Positions 1 through 12,165 are shown, counted from the first letter of the stretch. The stretch is DNA of 64,000 bases from Glaciozyma antarctica PI12 (GCA_002917775.1 KZ627158.1:654578-718577); one strand, 5' to 3'. The notes: generated from the letters alone by a model not told the origin. Made by a program: numbers and translations.

Positions 1-1323
1 CGGCCCTTTCCACGCGCGTGCCCCGCTCCGGTATCACCATGCACAGCTTCGCGAAGGTCGATAGGCTCGCCGATAGAACTGAGGTACGCCGTGGCAAGCG
101 GGAAGCGGTCCTGTGAGAAATGTCAGCTCCTCGCAGGGGATTTAAAGAACGACCGACGAACCTCCCTCTCGACTCCTTGTCCTCGAATCGCCTTGATCCG
201 CTCCATGGAAATAACGTTCCCTTCTCCCTTCTCGCGACGCTCTTTGACGCCTTCGCCTCGCTCGCTCTGCACCTTGGCGACCTTCTCCGCATCGACCACA
301 AGTTCCCAGCCGGATCCCAAGGCTCCTTCTCCATCGGCGACCTTGCGCATGTGCGAGAGACCGTAGCGGCACTTGAATCCGTAAGGGCACTGGTGAAAGG
401 GAGGGCGTCAGCAGATGCTCGCTCGTCGAAAGGCGAAGGACGACGCACCTGGCCGAGCGAGGTGAAGAGAGGGCAGATCCGGTCCGAGTTGACGAGGGTG
501 AGGTCGTCGACGGAGACGGGGAGAGAGATAGGAATGTCGGCAGAGCGTGCAGCGATGTAGGAGATGACGTCGTGGCTCCAGCGGCAGCTCCCATCCTTGG
601 ATCGTGGGCACTCGTCGCCTCGAGCGGCCGTTACGCAAAGCTTGATGGCGTCGGTTCCAGCTCGGTGGTCAAACTTGCGACCCTGCAAGAGTCGAAGGCA
701 TCAGCTACGTCTCCCTCCAGCAGCAGCTCCGCACAGAACGTACCTTGTTCTGACCCTTGCCCTTCTTGCGTCCTCCACCCTCTCCATCCGCCTCCCCAGC
801 TCCTTCCACCTCAATCCCAGCAGCCTTAGCAGCAGCTCTCGCCTCCTTCTCCGCCTCCTTCTCTGCCTTCTTCGCCTGCCACGCGATCTCGCTGCGTTCC
901 TTCGCCGCCGCTTTCTTCTGCGCTCCCGAAAGGCGAATCTTCTTCTCCGGAGGACCTTGCTCGGGGTCGGAAGGTGGTGTGTGTTCGAGTCGAGTCGAGG
1001 TGGAAGCTTCGGTGGCGGGAGGGAGCTGGGCGCTTGCGATGACGGGAGCCGCCTCCTTGGCTACGTCCTTAACCACCTCCGGAGCTCGTTGAGGCCGTTC
1101 GTCCCGCGTACGTCCCTCAGCTGCGTCGTCGTCGATCGCAACGATCTTGGGTCCAGAGCGCATCAGGTCCCATCGCACATACCTGCGCGGAGAGAGATTG
1201 TGAGCTCGGAGAGAGAAAACGGGAGGAGAACGCAAAGACGCACTCTGACTTGATAGGAGCGGTTCCTGGGCGTGCTTCCCAGTAAGGTACATCTGCAGCT
1301 GCTTCCGTAGGCGTAGATTCCAT
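1..1323 (-). CDS. DUS3: tRNA-dihydrouridine(47) synthase, N-terminal part (cut by window edge)
   Basis: Dus3 reduces uridine 47 in tRNA variable loops with NAD(P)H and FMN. Only the N-terminal ~370 residues are in the window; the catalytic barrel lies beyond base 1. The start is the ATG at 1321-1323 (MESTPTEAAADVPYW), followed by GTAPIKSEYVRWD, the Dus3-type GTAPIK-EY stretch. Then come an acidic and Lys/Ala-rich coil, the KIRLSGAQKKAAAK box and GKGQNKGRKFDH. Two CCCH-like zinc-finger segments follow: one with CVTAARGDECPR and CRWSHD, one with CPYGFKCRYGLSH. At least four short introns are needed, for instance between GKGQNK and GRKFDH, and after VERE at about 150 (GTTCGT donor). No frame problem was seen. 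The neighbour at 1580 is divergent. Confidence 0.85.
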
Positions 1324-1579
1324 TCTGTCGTCGGTCGTGGCTGGGGAAAGGAGGAGGAGGAGTTACACGGCCGAAGCCTAGACGTCTGCGCGCCAGCTGG
1401 CAGCTCAAGTTGACCTTCTCCCCTCACCTCGACTCAGGTTCAACCGCTGTAGAAATCTCTCGATAGGTGAGTAGAGACAGCCACGCAGGGGTTCAGCGCT
1501 GACATCAATCCCCCACAGAGTCCTTATCCCCTTCTCCCACCTCTCGACCTCTCTCCGGTTACTTCGACCCCGCCCCATC
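1324..1579. promoter_or_regulatory. Shared divergent promoter, DUS3 / HCCA-isomerase-like gene
   Basis: These 256 bases separate two divergently transcribed genes. They are pyrimidine-rich on the plus strand just before the ATG at 1580, as is usual for 5' ends here. I see no clear TATA box or named factor site. Promoter function is inferred from position alone. Confidence 0.4.
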
Positions 1580-3761
1580 ATGGCACCAACAACTCCCGTC
1601 GAGCACTTCGTCGTACCCGAAGTCGTGTTCTACTTTGGTGAGCACCCACTCGTCCGCTGTGTCCTGGGCTAGCTAACGCAGGGCTCACAGACGTGGTGTG
1701 CCCGTGAGTGGAGCTGCTGAACCGGGGTGGGTAGCCGGGCTGACTTCCCTCCTCAGCTACGCGATGATCGCATCTGAGCGTATTGACGATATTGCCCGCT
1801 TCACGGGTCCGTCTCAAGGTCTCCTGGAGGAGGAGCAAGGAGCTAACCCCGCAATTCGCCGCAGGAGCCAAGGTCGTCTGGCGTCCGGTACTCCTGGGTG
1901 GCCTCTACGACTTGACCAACGCTCCACAAGGCAAGGACGGATCAGCTATGGACGTGCCTATGCCCGACTGCAAGAAGAAGCTCCTCGCCGCCGACTTCAA
2001 GCGCGAAATCACTCGCTACGCTCTCCCACTCAAGTTCCACCCTCAGCACCCTCTCAAGTCTGTCGATGGTAAGCTTTATCACTGCTCTCCCCGCGAGACG
2101 CTCCCCCACGAGGCGTTTCTCGGTGGTCTTGCCGAACGGTTCTGACCCTCTTCGCAGCTGGCCGTCTACTCTGCGCGTTCCCGGATGCGCTCCGACCTCG
2201 CCTGGCTCACGCCCTTTTCAGGGCTTATTGTACGTGCTTCTCAGCCGTAGGTGAGATTGATCGCTGATTTTTACACGCAGGGTACGAGGGAGCCAACATC
2301 AACAGCCGCGTTACTCTCCTTCGCATCGCACGCTCCCTCAAGTTGACCTCGATCGCATCGCCCGCCCACGCGGGACCTTTCTCCATGTCGCCCGTCCTCA
2401 ACTTTCCCCTCGACGAGAGCATCTTTTCCGACGTCACTCAACAGGATCAGCTGAGGGCGAACACGATGGAGGCGTTCGAGCATGGCGCGTTCGGCGTGCC
2501 CAGTTTCTGGATTGAGGAGAGGAAGAAGCTCTTCTGGGGACAGGATCGCATGCATTTGCTCGAAGCTGGTGAGTCGTTTGCTTTGTGATGCGCGTTTTGG
2601 AGCTGATGTGTCGCGCGCAGAGCTCATCAGCATCAAGCTCTCGAAACCCGTCGAGAAGATCCGCCAGCTCGAAAGGCTGCACCCTCGCTGCCTTCGAACG
2701 CCCCCGGAGGATCGCGTGCGACGACTCAAGTTCTGGTTCGACGTCAGCTCGCCCTGGAGCTACCTCGGCTGGTCCGTCGCGGCTTCGTCTTCACTTTTTT
2801 GGCCAGCGACTTATTCCCGTGTTCTTCTCGCAGGTCGCAGCTCGAGCGTCTTCAGAGGGAGAACGGAGCAAGTCTCAAGATCGAGCTCAAGCCCAATCCT
2901 CCTCGGTGCCCTCTTCAGGGACATCGGCACGCCAATCGTGCCCATGGCGAACGTGATTGAAGCGAAGCGCAAGTACGCTATGAAGGATATGGCCGATTGG
3001 GTCACCTTCTGGGGAGCTGTCAACTCTCAGGTACGTCTGCCTCCCAGCGAGCTTAGAGCTGAGCCTAACCACTCTCCCATTGCAGGAGTACCCGCCGATC
3101 GAGCCTCCTGCGCTCCAATTCCCCGACGAGTTCCCCATTCGCTCCGTTACCGCGCTCAGGATCATCCTCCTCGAGCCTCTCACCGTCACTGCCATCTGTA
3201 CGTCTTCGTTCCTCGCTCGTCGACGTTCGTTGAGGCCTAACACTCTTCCCCGATAGTCCACGCTGCGTGGCGTGACAACCAAAAGATCTCGGATGACAAG
3301 GTCCTCGCTGCTGTCCTCACTGCCGCTGGATTCCCAGGCTCGAAGCTCATTACCGACGTCACGACTGGTTCCAAGTCGGAGGTGAGCCCTTCTCTACGCC
3401 ACAATTCGCAGTTCTTTTCGCTGATAGCGCTTCGGACACAGAACGTCAAGGCTTCTCTCAAGGCGAACACGGACGAAGCGGTTCGCTTGGGGATCTGCGG
3501 CGTAAGTCCTTCTACCGTACCTAGTGCGAGGCTGGAGCTGAGGTTCTCTCGTGGGCGCAGGCACCGACGTACCAGCTCGGCAACACGCTCATCTGGGGCC
3601 AAGACAAGCTCAACGTCGTACAGGATCTTATTCTGGGATGGAAGCCTGAGCACTCGAACCTCAAGGTGGGCTCTCTCCCTCTTGCTCGCTGTGCGAAACT
3701 GACGGTGTTTTTTGGGCAGGCTTCGGTGGCGGCGTTCCCTCATTATGACTACAGGCTGTAG
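1580..3761 (+). CDS. Tandem 2-hydroxychromene-2-carboxylate isomerase / DsbA-like (kappa-GST fold) protein
   Basis: The spliced protein is about 450 residues and holds two thioredoxin-fold domains of the HCCA isomerase, kappa-GST and DsbA class. Domain 1 opens with VVFYFDVVCPYAMIASERI and closes with the family signature FWGQDRMHLLEA. Domain 2 opens with LKFWFDVSSPWSYLGW and closes with GICGAPTYQLGNTLIWGQDK. Such proteins isomerise aromatic-ring cleavage products or conjugate glutathione; the substrate here is unknown. Domain 2 has the usual Ser-Pro active site, while domain 1 has Cys-Pro. About nine introns are needed. One exon is only 13 nt (1691-1703) and encodes DVVCP, the domain 1 active site. 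The start ATG is at 1580-1582 and the stop TAG at 3759-3761. Fusion of two full domains is unusual against the ~200-residue bacterial enzymes. Confidence 0.8.
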
Positions 3762-4316
3762 TGTGGGATGATAGATTCAAGGTGACAGGTTGTTACGCAG
3801 GTTAGTTTACGAGATTCATCGTCTGGGCAAGAAGGGTCGTCCGAGAGAGAGAGAGAGACGCAAATGACGCAAAGCTTGCGATTGCGACCGTTCCTCTCTC
3901 TCTCTCTTCTCTCTCCAAAGCTGCTGTAACCTGGGGTAGCTTCGGATGAGATAGCGAAAGCTCGCCCGCTGAGTGTCGATGGAGAAGGCCTTCAGCTGCC
4001 GTCCATCGCGAAAGCGCCTGACTGTCTCCAACAGAGGGCAACTCCCTGCAGCTCTGCTTCTGGCCACTTGCAGTGACAGTAGAGCACTAATCGCTCAGCT
4101 ACGAGCTAGGAAAGACCTGAAAAGAGCGAACCATCTGAGCTTCGACCGCTCGCCCGCACTCGACGCACTTCACGCTCGACTCGCGTCTTGACCTCCTACC
4201 CCATTCCTTCGACTCTCCCTCGCACCCTCTCCCGTCTCGCCACACCCTCCCCCTCCTCCCTGCCGTCACTCCCACCACCTGGATCCCGCCGGCCTTCTGG
4301 AGCCTGGCACGAGGAG
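3762..4316. promoter_or_regulatory. Intergenic: 3' flank of HCCA gene and promoter of SH3-TBC gene
   Basis: This 555-base gap holds a GA tract (about 3843-3858) and a complementary CT tract (about 3893-3916) that could pair as a stem with a loop of about 34 nt in the upstream gene's 3' end. The rest is probably the promoter and leader of the gene starting at 4317. Short open frames on both strands lack homologous-looking content, and I did not call them. Confidence 0.4.
3843..3916. repeat. Complementary GA and CT microsatellites (possible hairpin)
   Basis: A (GA)n run at about 3843-3858 is followed by (CT)n at about 3893-3916. The two tracts are reverse complements, so the RNA of the gene ending at 3761 could fold into a stem. 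It could act in 3'-end formation, or it may be chance simple sequence. Confidence 0.45.
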
Positions 4317-7300
4317 ATGGATCTGCCAGCTCACGGCCCCGTCTTCCCGCTCTCTCCTGCAGACCTTTCGCGCTGGAGCCGGTTTGGCGCCAAGGGTGGG
4401 ATTGGGAGAGCAGAAGCTACCGTCGACAAGCTTGCTGAGGATCCAGGGGAGCTCATGTTCCTTGCCGGAGACGCAATTATCGTCGACCTGGAACTTGAAG
4501 TGGAGGAGCTTCTCGTGCGTCGAATCTCCGCAAAGGCGTTGCCAGCTATGCTGACCTCTTTCGTGGACTGCAGGGCTACTGCGAAGGCGTCGTGGGCAAG
4601 TTCCTCGCCTCCGAAGTCCTCATCAAAACCCGCCTGAAACGCCACATCATGAGCTTACGCAACCCCAACGTACCGCCCTCCTCTCAGCGCCTACCACCTC
4701 CTTCGCTCCCGCGCTCCACGAAATCCCTCAGTACGCGAACCGACCGGACCGTCATGGGAGAGGAAGGGAGAGGAGAGGTTTTGGTCAAGGGGAAGGAGAA
4801 GGTCGACCGGCGGGTTGAGCTGGCTGGAGAGGTTGAGATAGTGGAGCCAGGGACTGCGAGTACGCTCAAGAGTCGGCGGAGGATGGCGATGGGCGTGATT
4901 GGACTTGGAGTGCCCGGAGTGCCGCTGGAGTCGGCTGAGGTGCGGGGGAGCTCGAGTGAGGCGGTCGAGCAAGGTGAGTTGGATCTGGAGGTGGAGGGAT
5001 TACAGCAGGGAAGCTAATACCGGTGTCCAGACGCACTCGATGGACCGGACACGCCCAGAGGTACCTCCTTCCCCTCGATATCGTCGCAGACCCCCTCTCC
5101 TTCAACTCTCCTTTCAACCCCCTCCCTCCCAAAGACGCCTTCTCCCACCCTAGACGAAGGATTCGAAGGATTCGACACTCCTACACCTCGTATTTACGAC
5201 TGGGAACCGCCAACCCGCGTCTCGCAACGCCAACAAACCCCGCCTTCGCCTCCGCCGTCCTCCGCTCCACTCCAGTCGCCTCACGCCCACATTCCGAGCT
5301 CCATTCAAACCTCCCACTCTCCGAATTTATCCCCATCCGCCTCCTCGTCTTCCTCCCCCGTCGCACCCCCTCACCTGCGAAGTCAATTCTCGGACGCCAG
5401 CCTCGCAGACTCACTCTACCCACGCCGAGGTCGCAGCTCCGATGCCCCCAGCAACAACGGGCTACCCCTTCGTTCGACGTTTTCCTCCCCCAGCGCCAGT
5501 CTCGCCAGCTCGAGCGACCAGGACATCCTGCGGAGGATGACGAGCGATGATTCGGGGTGGGGACGTTTTGCGAGCGACGAGGGCGCGGCGAGGAGCCCTG
5601 GCGAGGACACGGAGATCTTAATTTTTGATGCGTACCGATACTCGAACGCCTCGTCGATTGCCGGATCGCTCGCGGGGCCGGACAGCCCTGCCAGGTCGCT
5701 GAACAGCCGGATGAGCATCCTGACGACTACGGAGAAGAGGAGGAGGGAGGCGCCGACGAGTCTGCAGGGGATGCAGGAGGAGGAACAGGAGGGGTACTAC
5801 GATGGACGTGGTGCGTTGGTGCAGGCCTCGCCTATTTGCCTGGACGCTCGCGACATCGCGAGCGGGCTTCGAGGGCGGCTCGAAGCGGGAGTCCCCTTCG
5901 CCGAGCCACCCGTCAACGGTCGGTTGAGGACGGTGACGATGTCGACGGATTCGGGGATGGAGGGAATTCCGCAACTGCGAGACTTGTTCCCTCGACTGTC
6001 GACAACGTCGTCCTTCGCCTCCTTCGACTCGACTGGCCACCCTCCTTCCCCAAGCGACGCCCACCTCTCCTTCCCCACACCAGCTTCTCCCATCGACACG
6101 CCGATCTCTCGCCGCCTCTTCCACCAGCCGTACATCTCCCCTCCCCGATCCCCTAACGACATTCCTCAATCCCGCGCACTTCTCGGCCTCCCCGATTCTG
6201 CCTCTCCCACCTCTCTCGACTCTCCGCACACGTCTACGCTGCGCAAAGTCGGAGCCAAAGGCCTCAAGATCGGCTCGCCCACCTCGCCCGTCTTCGTCTC
6301 CGGATCGCGTCGCGCGTCACATGGCGACACCACGGGTCGGGAGGACAAGAACGTGGGCTCGCCTGTTTCTGCCGCTCCGGGCCTCACCGTCCAGGTCTCT
6401 TCTCCTCAGCCGCTGCCGAACAGGCTCAAGGAGTACTACGACGACCCCAATCCTCCTCCCCTCGGCTCTTGGATGCCAAAACTCACCATTCCGTCGACCT
6501 CCACCAATCCCTCGACGTACCAATACGCTCTCCCCCTCCCGCCTTCACCTAACGCCTCCTTGACTCCTTTCCATTCCCCCAGCGCCTCCTCCTTCTCCAG
6601 CACCCTCAACTCGACCAACAACAGCCCCCGATCCCCCTCCTTCTCCTCCAGTATCCATCGCTCGCAATCCACCTCCTCCCTCCGCGACGGTCCCACCAAG
6701 CTCCGCAAGCCCAATCTCCGCAACAAGACTTCTCAGGCGCTCCTCAAGGCGGGAATGGCGGACGCAGCGCTCTCGGTCGTTGGATCTCCTAGCTTCAGCT
6801 CTGCGAACGACCTGGAGTCGATGCGGTTCGCGCAGGGGAGGGGAGGGAGGACGCCCCCTGCCGAGGCGGAGTACGACGACGATGATGGGAGGTCGTCGGG
6901 GAGGTCGTCGGCTGGGACGCTCGCGCGCAAGCAGTCCAACTCGATGTTCTCGTTTGGAAAGAAGGGGAAGGACTCGGAGAAGGCTGTCAAAGTCGATTAT
7001 GGAGCGCCGATCTCGTCGAAGGACTACGAGGAGGAGACGATTCAGCTTGGCAAGACGGAGTTCGAGCTCATCAAGCCTGCGCGGGCGGGGTTCGAATCTC
7101 GCCCAGTGAATCTCGCCCAGTTCTCCTCCTACCCGTCAACGACGTCGCTGGCGAACTACTCGCCCCTCTTCTCCCCTCCTCTCGACGAGCGCTTGGTCGA
7201 AAATCATCGCGCGAAGGAGCTGCGGTGGATTCAGACGATGTCCTCACTCTCGGCGACGGCGGTCAAAAAGAGCAAGAAGGTCAAGCTGCTCGTGCGGGCG

Positions 7301-8333
7301 GGGATACCGAGCAGCGTTCGAGGACGTGTTTGGGGATTCTTGGCCGAGGCCGAGGCCGACAAGGTGGAAGGGCTGTTCCATGTTAGTCACTCGTGCCGCT
7401 CCGTTCGAGAAGTCGGAACTGACCTTTCGCATCCTGCAGATGCTGAGCGGCCTCGATCGTATTCCAGTCCACGACCTGATCGAGCAGGACGTCGCTCGAA
7501 CACTCGAGGAGCATCCTCAGTTCGCGGCGGAGGCTTCTGCGCGGGACGACCTTGGCTCCGTTCTCAAGGTAAGCTGCTCGCTCGCATCTTTGCAACGCAG
7601 ACGACTGACGGCCTGACGTCTCAGGCACTCGTGAGCTACGACGGCGAACTCGGCTTCGCACCAGGCATGTCCTGTGTCATCGGCTTGCTCCTAACGCACG
7701 TCGGCGCGCCCGAGGAGGCGTTTTGGATCCTTGTGGCGCTTGTCAAGCGCTACAGGTTCCGCAACTACTTCGAAGGCGGGCGGGAGGGTCTTCGCATCGA
7801 GACGCTCGCCTTCGGCTTTTTGTCTAGAGAGCGTGGACTCGAAGCTCGCGAAGCGTTTGGTTCGTGTTGTCACTCTCGCTGTTCATCTGCAGCTGCTGAC
7901 GAACGTGCGTTTGCAGGAAGAACTCGGAGTCGACCCACACACCTTCCTCCCTGGCTGGTTCGCGACTCTATTCGTGACCGCCCTCCCCTGGGACACGACC
8001 CTCCGCTGCACCGACCTCTTCTTCTTCGACCGCACCTTCCTCTTCCGCATCGCATTCGCCATACTCGACCTTGTTCGCCAACGGCTGCTCGATCCCGAAC
8101 TATCTCACGACACCGCCATCGACTTCCTCGTCCACCTCCCTCCCTCCTCCCTCTCCTCCTCCCTACTCTTCCCTACCGCCTTCACTCTCAAGCTGGGCGA
8201 CGACCGGATTCGGAAAGCGATCAAGCGCGCCGAGGGCGTCGTGCGGGAACGCGCGAAGATCGCGAAGGGAGGGAGGGGCACGTTTACTGGCAGCTCCGCA
8301 CAATCCGCACGAAGTACATATATCCCGTATTGA
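4317..8333 (+). CDS. SH3 plus TBC domain protein, putative Rab GTPase-activating protein
   Basis: The product is about 1,250 residues. An N-terminal SH3-like domain (roughly residues 15-85) has RFGAKGGIGRAEATVDKL, ELMFLAGDAIIV and, after an intron at 4515-4573, GYCEGVVGKF. A long Ser/Pro-rich middle follows, then a TBC domain at about 900-1200: VRAGIPSSVRGRVWGF, DLIEQDVARTLEEHP (IxxDxxR arginine finger present) and ELGFAPGMSCVIG, then EELGVDPHTFLPGWFATLF. TBC domains speed GTP hydrolysis by Rab proteins. The usual YxQ glutamine-finger motif reads FAP here, so catalysis is doubtful. The first in-frame ATG is 4317. Around the T5 run at 7817-7821 the frame must change by one base to join ETLAFGF to LESVDSKLAKRL. 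The stop TGA is at 8331-8333. Confidence 0.8.
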
Positions 8334-8439
8334 CATTCCCCCCACCCTTCGCACTTGAATTACCTTGCTCTCAATATACTTACGAAACGACCTGCAAACT
8401 CATGATGATGTTGACCATCTGGCGATTTTTGATTCCACG

Positions 8440-10256
8440 CTACGGACTCGAGGAGAAGACAACGCGAGCGTTCGCATCCTCCTTCGCCATCCTCGCGAGT
8501 GCATCCCACCCCTCCAACGCCTCCTCCGCTCCACACCGAATAAAATGTCCCTGCAAACTCGCCATGCTCACTCTCAAGCCCTCCCTCATTCCCTCCTCGA
8601 CCTTCACAGCGAGCTGCGTGCTCATCCGGTCCAAGTCCTCTTCGGGCAACCCGTCCGTCCCGCCGTAAAAACGACGGAAGAGGAGCGAAGCCTGGTACGG
8701 CGTCGCGTCGTCGATCATCTCCTTGAGGTCGACGCGGCCGGGACGAATGAGGGCGGGGTCGAGGCGCGAGATGTGGTTCGTTGTCATGAAGAGGATGCGT
8801 TGGGACGAGGAGGAGGCGACGCCGTCGAGGGCGTTGAGGAGGCCGGAGAAGGTGACGTTGCCGGTGAAGCTAAAACAGGGGAGGATTAGGACGCACGAGG
8901 GACGGGGAGAGGATTGAACGAACCCGGCTTCGCCACTTTGTGTTCGGCCGCTGAAGGCTGCGTCGATGTCCTCCAGAAGAACGATACTGCGTTCAGGAGC
9001 GTTGGCGAGGAGGTGGTTGAGCTTGTCGTCCGTCAAGCCTCGCTCAGAAAGGTTGAGGACGCAGATGTTGTATTCGAGCGATCCGGCGAGAGCTTGAATG
9101 AACGACGACTTGCCGGATCCTGGAGGGCCGTGAAGGAGGTATCCTCGCCGATATGGAATGCCTGAGTGTCCGAAGAGTCAATTACCTCCGTAAAGCCGTC
9201 AAAACGAGCGTGAGGACTCACCTCGCTCAAAGTACCACTGCCCTCGCTTCATGAAGCCCTTCACGTCCTCGACAACCCTCTCCTTCACCCCCTTGTCCAA
9301 AACAACGCTCTCCAGCAGCCTCCGCATCCTTGGGCGTCCAAACGGCTTCCAGTCCGCTCCCCATGCCGTATAAATAACTGTCCGTCCGACGTGAGCCGCC
9401 TGCGCTAATTGACGCGCCTCGGAAAGTAGCGATGGGAAGAGAACGCGGTCGCGGGAGAGAGTGGTGAGAGTGACGGTCTCCCAGGGTGTCCCGGAATTTA
9501 GGTCGAGCATGTTTGTCGCTCGTTCTCGCTTGACCTGAGGAGCGATGTCAACGCGCTGGTCGCGTCTCGAGCCTGCAGAGAAAGCTCACCTGGAACCAGG
9601 CGTCCTGGTATCGGAAGTAGTGCGTCCCGGGTCCTGGAACCAAGCTGAATTCGGCGCTCGAGCTCCCGTCCTTGCGCTGCTCGTACTTCGTCTCGACTGC
9701 CAGCTCGTGACTGCGAATGCGCGATGCGAGTCCCTCCATTCCTCGTAGAGGTGCTTCAGCGAGCGCTTTTTGTTTGGCTGCCTGCGCCGACATCCACTGG
9801 AGGAACCAGAGGTACGAGGGATCCTTGGAGGAGATCTCGAGGGAGACGAGGAGGCGGCGTTGGGCGATGGTGGCCGCTTGGACGGCAGAGCGACGGAGGA
9901 AAGTGAGGCCGACTCCGACTGCCTGAAAACAGCTCGTTAGCTTGGATCCCACCTAGAACCCTCCAGCAGAGCCGCACCATGAGCCCGAAGCCGGCGGAGA
10001 AGTAGGGACTGGGAGAGGTAGGTCAGCTCCTCCGTCCCGTGCTCTCTCCCGCTTGACGAGCTCACTTTGAATCCAGCATTCCAGAAAGCGCTCCACGCAG
10101 CCCCGTTGGCTTGTCCCCCTTCCCCCCTGCCGATGCCGTCGTCGTGACCGATTCCAAGGTTTCGACCGGGAGAGAGTCGAGGGAGGCGGTTGCGGGAGGC
10201 GTAGGCGTGGCTCCAGGCGGACCAGGCTTCGCGCCGATTCCCAAGAGTGAGGCCAT
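8440..10256 (-). CDS. BCS1: Mitochondrial chaperone BCS1 (AAA ATPase)
   Basis: Bcs1 is an inner-membrane AAA ATPase that moves the folded Rieske iron-sulfur protein into complex III. The start is the ATG at 10254-10256. A short Pro/Ala-rich leader precedes [19 protein letters not shown], a hydrophobic stretch fitting the transmembrane targeting segment. The BCS1-specific middle ([30 protein letters not shown]) leads to the AAA domain: [20 protein letters not shown] (Walker A), [12 protein letters not shown] (Walker B), [13 protein letters not shown] and [13 protein letters not shown]. About seven short introns are needed and all joins keep frame. The stop TAG lies at 8440-8442, tail to tail with the TBC gene. 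Length and domain order match the family. Confidence 0.92.
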
Positions 10257-10348
10257 CGTTGTCGGAGCGCCGTTACGAGGCGACGGAAGGAGGAAGAGGA
10301 GCGCCGCCGCCGACGACGCAGCTCTCCTTCCTCCACAACCCGGCGAGG

Positions 10349-12116
10349 ATGACTCTGCTCTCAGCTCTGCTCCCAGCTCAAGCTTCCGTAGCTGCTCCTA
10401 CTTCGAGACCAGACCTCTCAGCTACCACCCAATCCCACCGCCTTATCGCCAACTTCCTCGCGTCTCAAGGTGCGTCACCCCTCTCTGCGGAACTCCTCCT
10501 CTTCGCCTGGACCCGGAGACGAGGCAGGCGTACGATGGGGAGGAGCTTGAGTGAAGCTTGCTTTTGGACGTCCCTCTGACTGGCTCCTCGCGCAGGCTAC
10601 ACGGAGACTCTCGCTGCGTTCAAGCGTGAGGCCACCGCGTTCTACTCGGACCTCGATCTCTTTCAAGACAACGCCCCGGGTGGACCAGATCTCCGGGAGG
10701 TGGTAGAGAATTACCTGTCGACCCGGCTCGCGGAGATGGCGATTCCTCCGGCGCCTCTCGAGGAAGCGCTCGACCAGCTTGAGGTCAAGACTCCGCTTCC
10801 GGAGAAGGTCACGAAGACGATTCGGGAGACGACGAACGTGCTGAGTGTCAAGGGAGGAACGCTGCCCAAGCGGAATTGGGACCCTGCGGAGGGAAGGTTC
10901 AAGAGGTGAGCGGTTCAAGCGAGCGGAATGTGATGGAGATGGAGCTGACGGATCTCTCATAGCTCGTTCACTCCTTGCGTCTTCACCACCGCTGTCGACC
11001 GAACCATCAAGATCCTGGACGCGAAAAGCTACGAGCTCCTCGACACTTACGACTTTCCCTCCCCCGTCCTCTCCCTCGCCCTCAGTCCTCAGCACTACTC
11101 GCGCTTCCTCGTCGCTGGCATGATGGAAGGATCCTTCTACCTCATCGATCTCGTCTCTCATACCGTCCTTCAAAAACCCAAGGACCACAACAAGTACATC
11201 GTCAAGACGGCCTGGAGCGACGACGGGCGGTGGATCGCGACGATCGGGTACGACAAGACGGTGATCATCTACGAGTTTGTCGAATTAGCCTTCGAGGAGG
11301 AGAATGTGTTGCTGGAGGGGGAGGAGCCGGACGAGCTCGCTGCGACGCCAAAGGTCGAGCTCGTCAAACGCCACACTCACACGACGAAGACGAATCCCGA
11401 GGCGGCCGTCTTCCTCCCTGGATCATCGCACCTCGTTTTCTCAGCGCGCGACGACCATCTCCTCCACTACCTCCGACTTCCTGGAGCTTCGAAGAGCGAC
11501 GAGGAATTTTCTCTCTCCTCGATTAATCTTAACGAGAATCAAGACGCCTGGGTCTCGTTCTCGGTGTAAGTTATATCCTCTCGCTCCTTCGATCCGCTCC
11601 TGACCTCTCGCAGCCTCCACATCACTCTCCACCCTCGTCTTCCCATCCTCTCCCTCCAAACCTCGACCGAAAACTCGCGCATCCTCCTCCTCCCGTTCCA
11701 CTCCTCGAAACGCCTCGCAACCATCTGGACGACAGCCGAGCAAGGCGAATACTCGACTCCACGGCACTCGTACGTCCCTTCTCCCCTCTCTCAGCCTCGT
11801 TAACCCGCCCGCCCGCAGATGGCTCCCCGACGGTTCAGCAGTCGTCGTCAACTCCGAAGACGGGATCCTCCGCGTCGTCGACGTCAAGGGCAAAGTCCGT
11901 CTGCGCGTCCCGGCGCATGGAGCGGCGGCGCCGGAGGAGGAGGAAGGGCCGGTGGAGGGAAGGAGCGAGAGGGCGAGGCTGAGGAGGGAGACGGAGAGGG
12001 GGAGCTCGGTGGTGCGGGATGTCGAGGTGCTCGAGGAGGGAGGGAAGGTCGTGTTCGTGTCGTGCGGGTTCGATAAGACGGTTCGCGTGGTGGGGATGAA
12101 CGACTCGGTGGCGTAG
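10349..12116 (+). CDS. LisH-WD40 repeat protein
   Basis: The product is about 490 residues. An N-terminal LisH motif (SHRLIANFLASQGYTETLAA, about residues 25-45) is a dimerisation element. A helical stretch follows, then WD40-like blades: VFTTAVDRTIKILDAKSYEL, FLVAGMMEGSFYLIDL, VKTAWSDDGRWIATIGYDKT, LVFSARDDHLLHYLRL, and finally VVNSEDGILRVVDVKGK and FVSCGFDKTVRVVGM. Such proteins act as scaffolds; I cannot place this one in a named complex. The start is the ATG at 10349-10351 and the stop TAG at 12114-12116. About five introns keep frame. The 5' end is only 92 bases from the divergent BCS1 start, so the two probably share a promoter. Confidence 0.75.
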
Positions 12117-12165
12117 CCAAGTAATGCAACTTGCGAAGCCATTTTTGTAGATTTCGCAGAGCCCT

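Noticed and set aside
121-150. Very short GC-AG intron in DUS3
   Set aside because: A normal 51-nt intron with a GTTCGT donor starting near 160 keeps the frame and fits the local rules better.
7085-7110. GGTTCGAATC as a tRNA B-box
   Set aside because: It is within coding sequence of the TBC protein, and no A-box or cloverleaf is found around it.
8334-8668. Extension of the TBC protein frame past 8333
   Set aside because: That frame leaves the TBC homology at the first TBC intron; the true frame ends at the TGA at 8331-8333.
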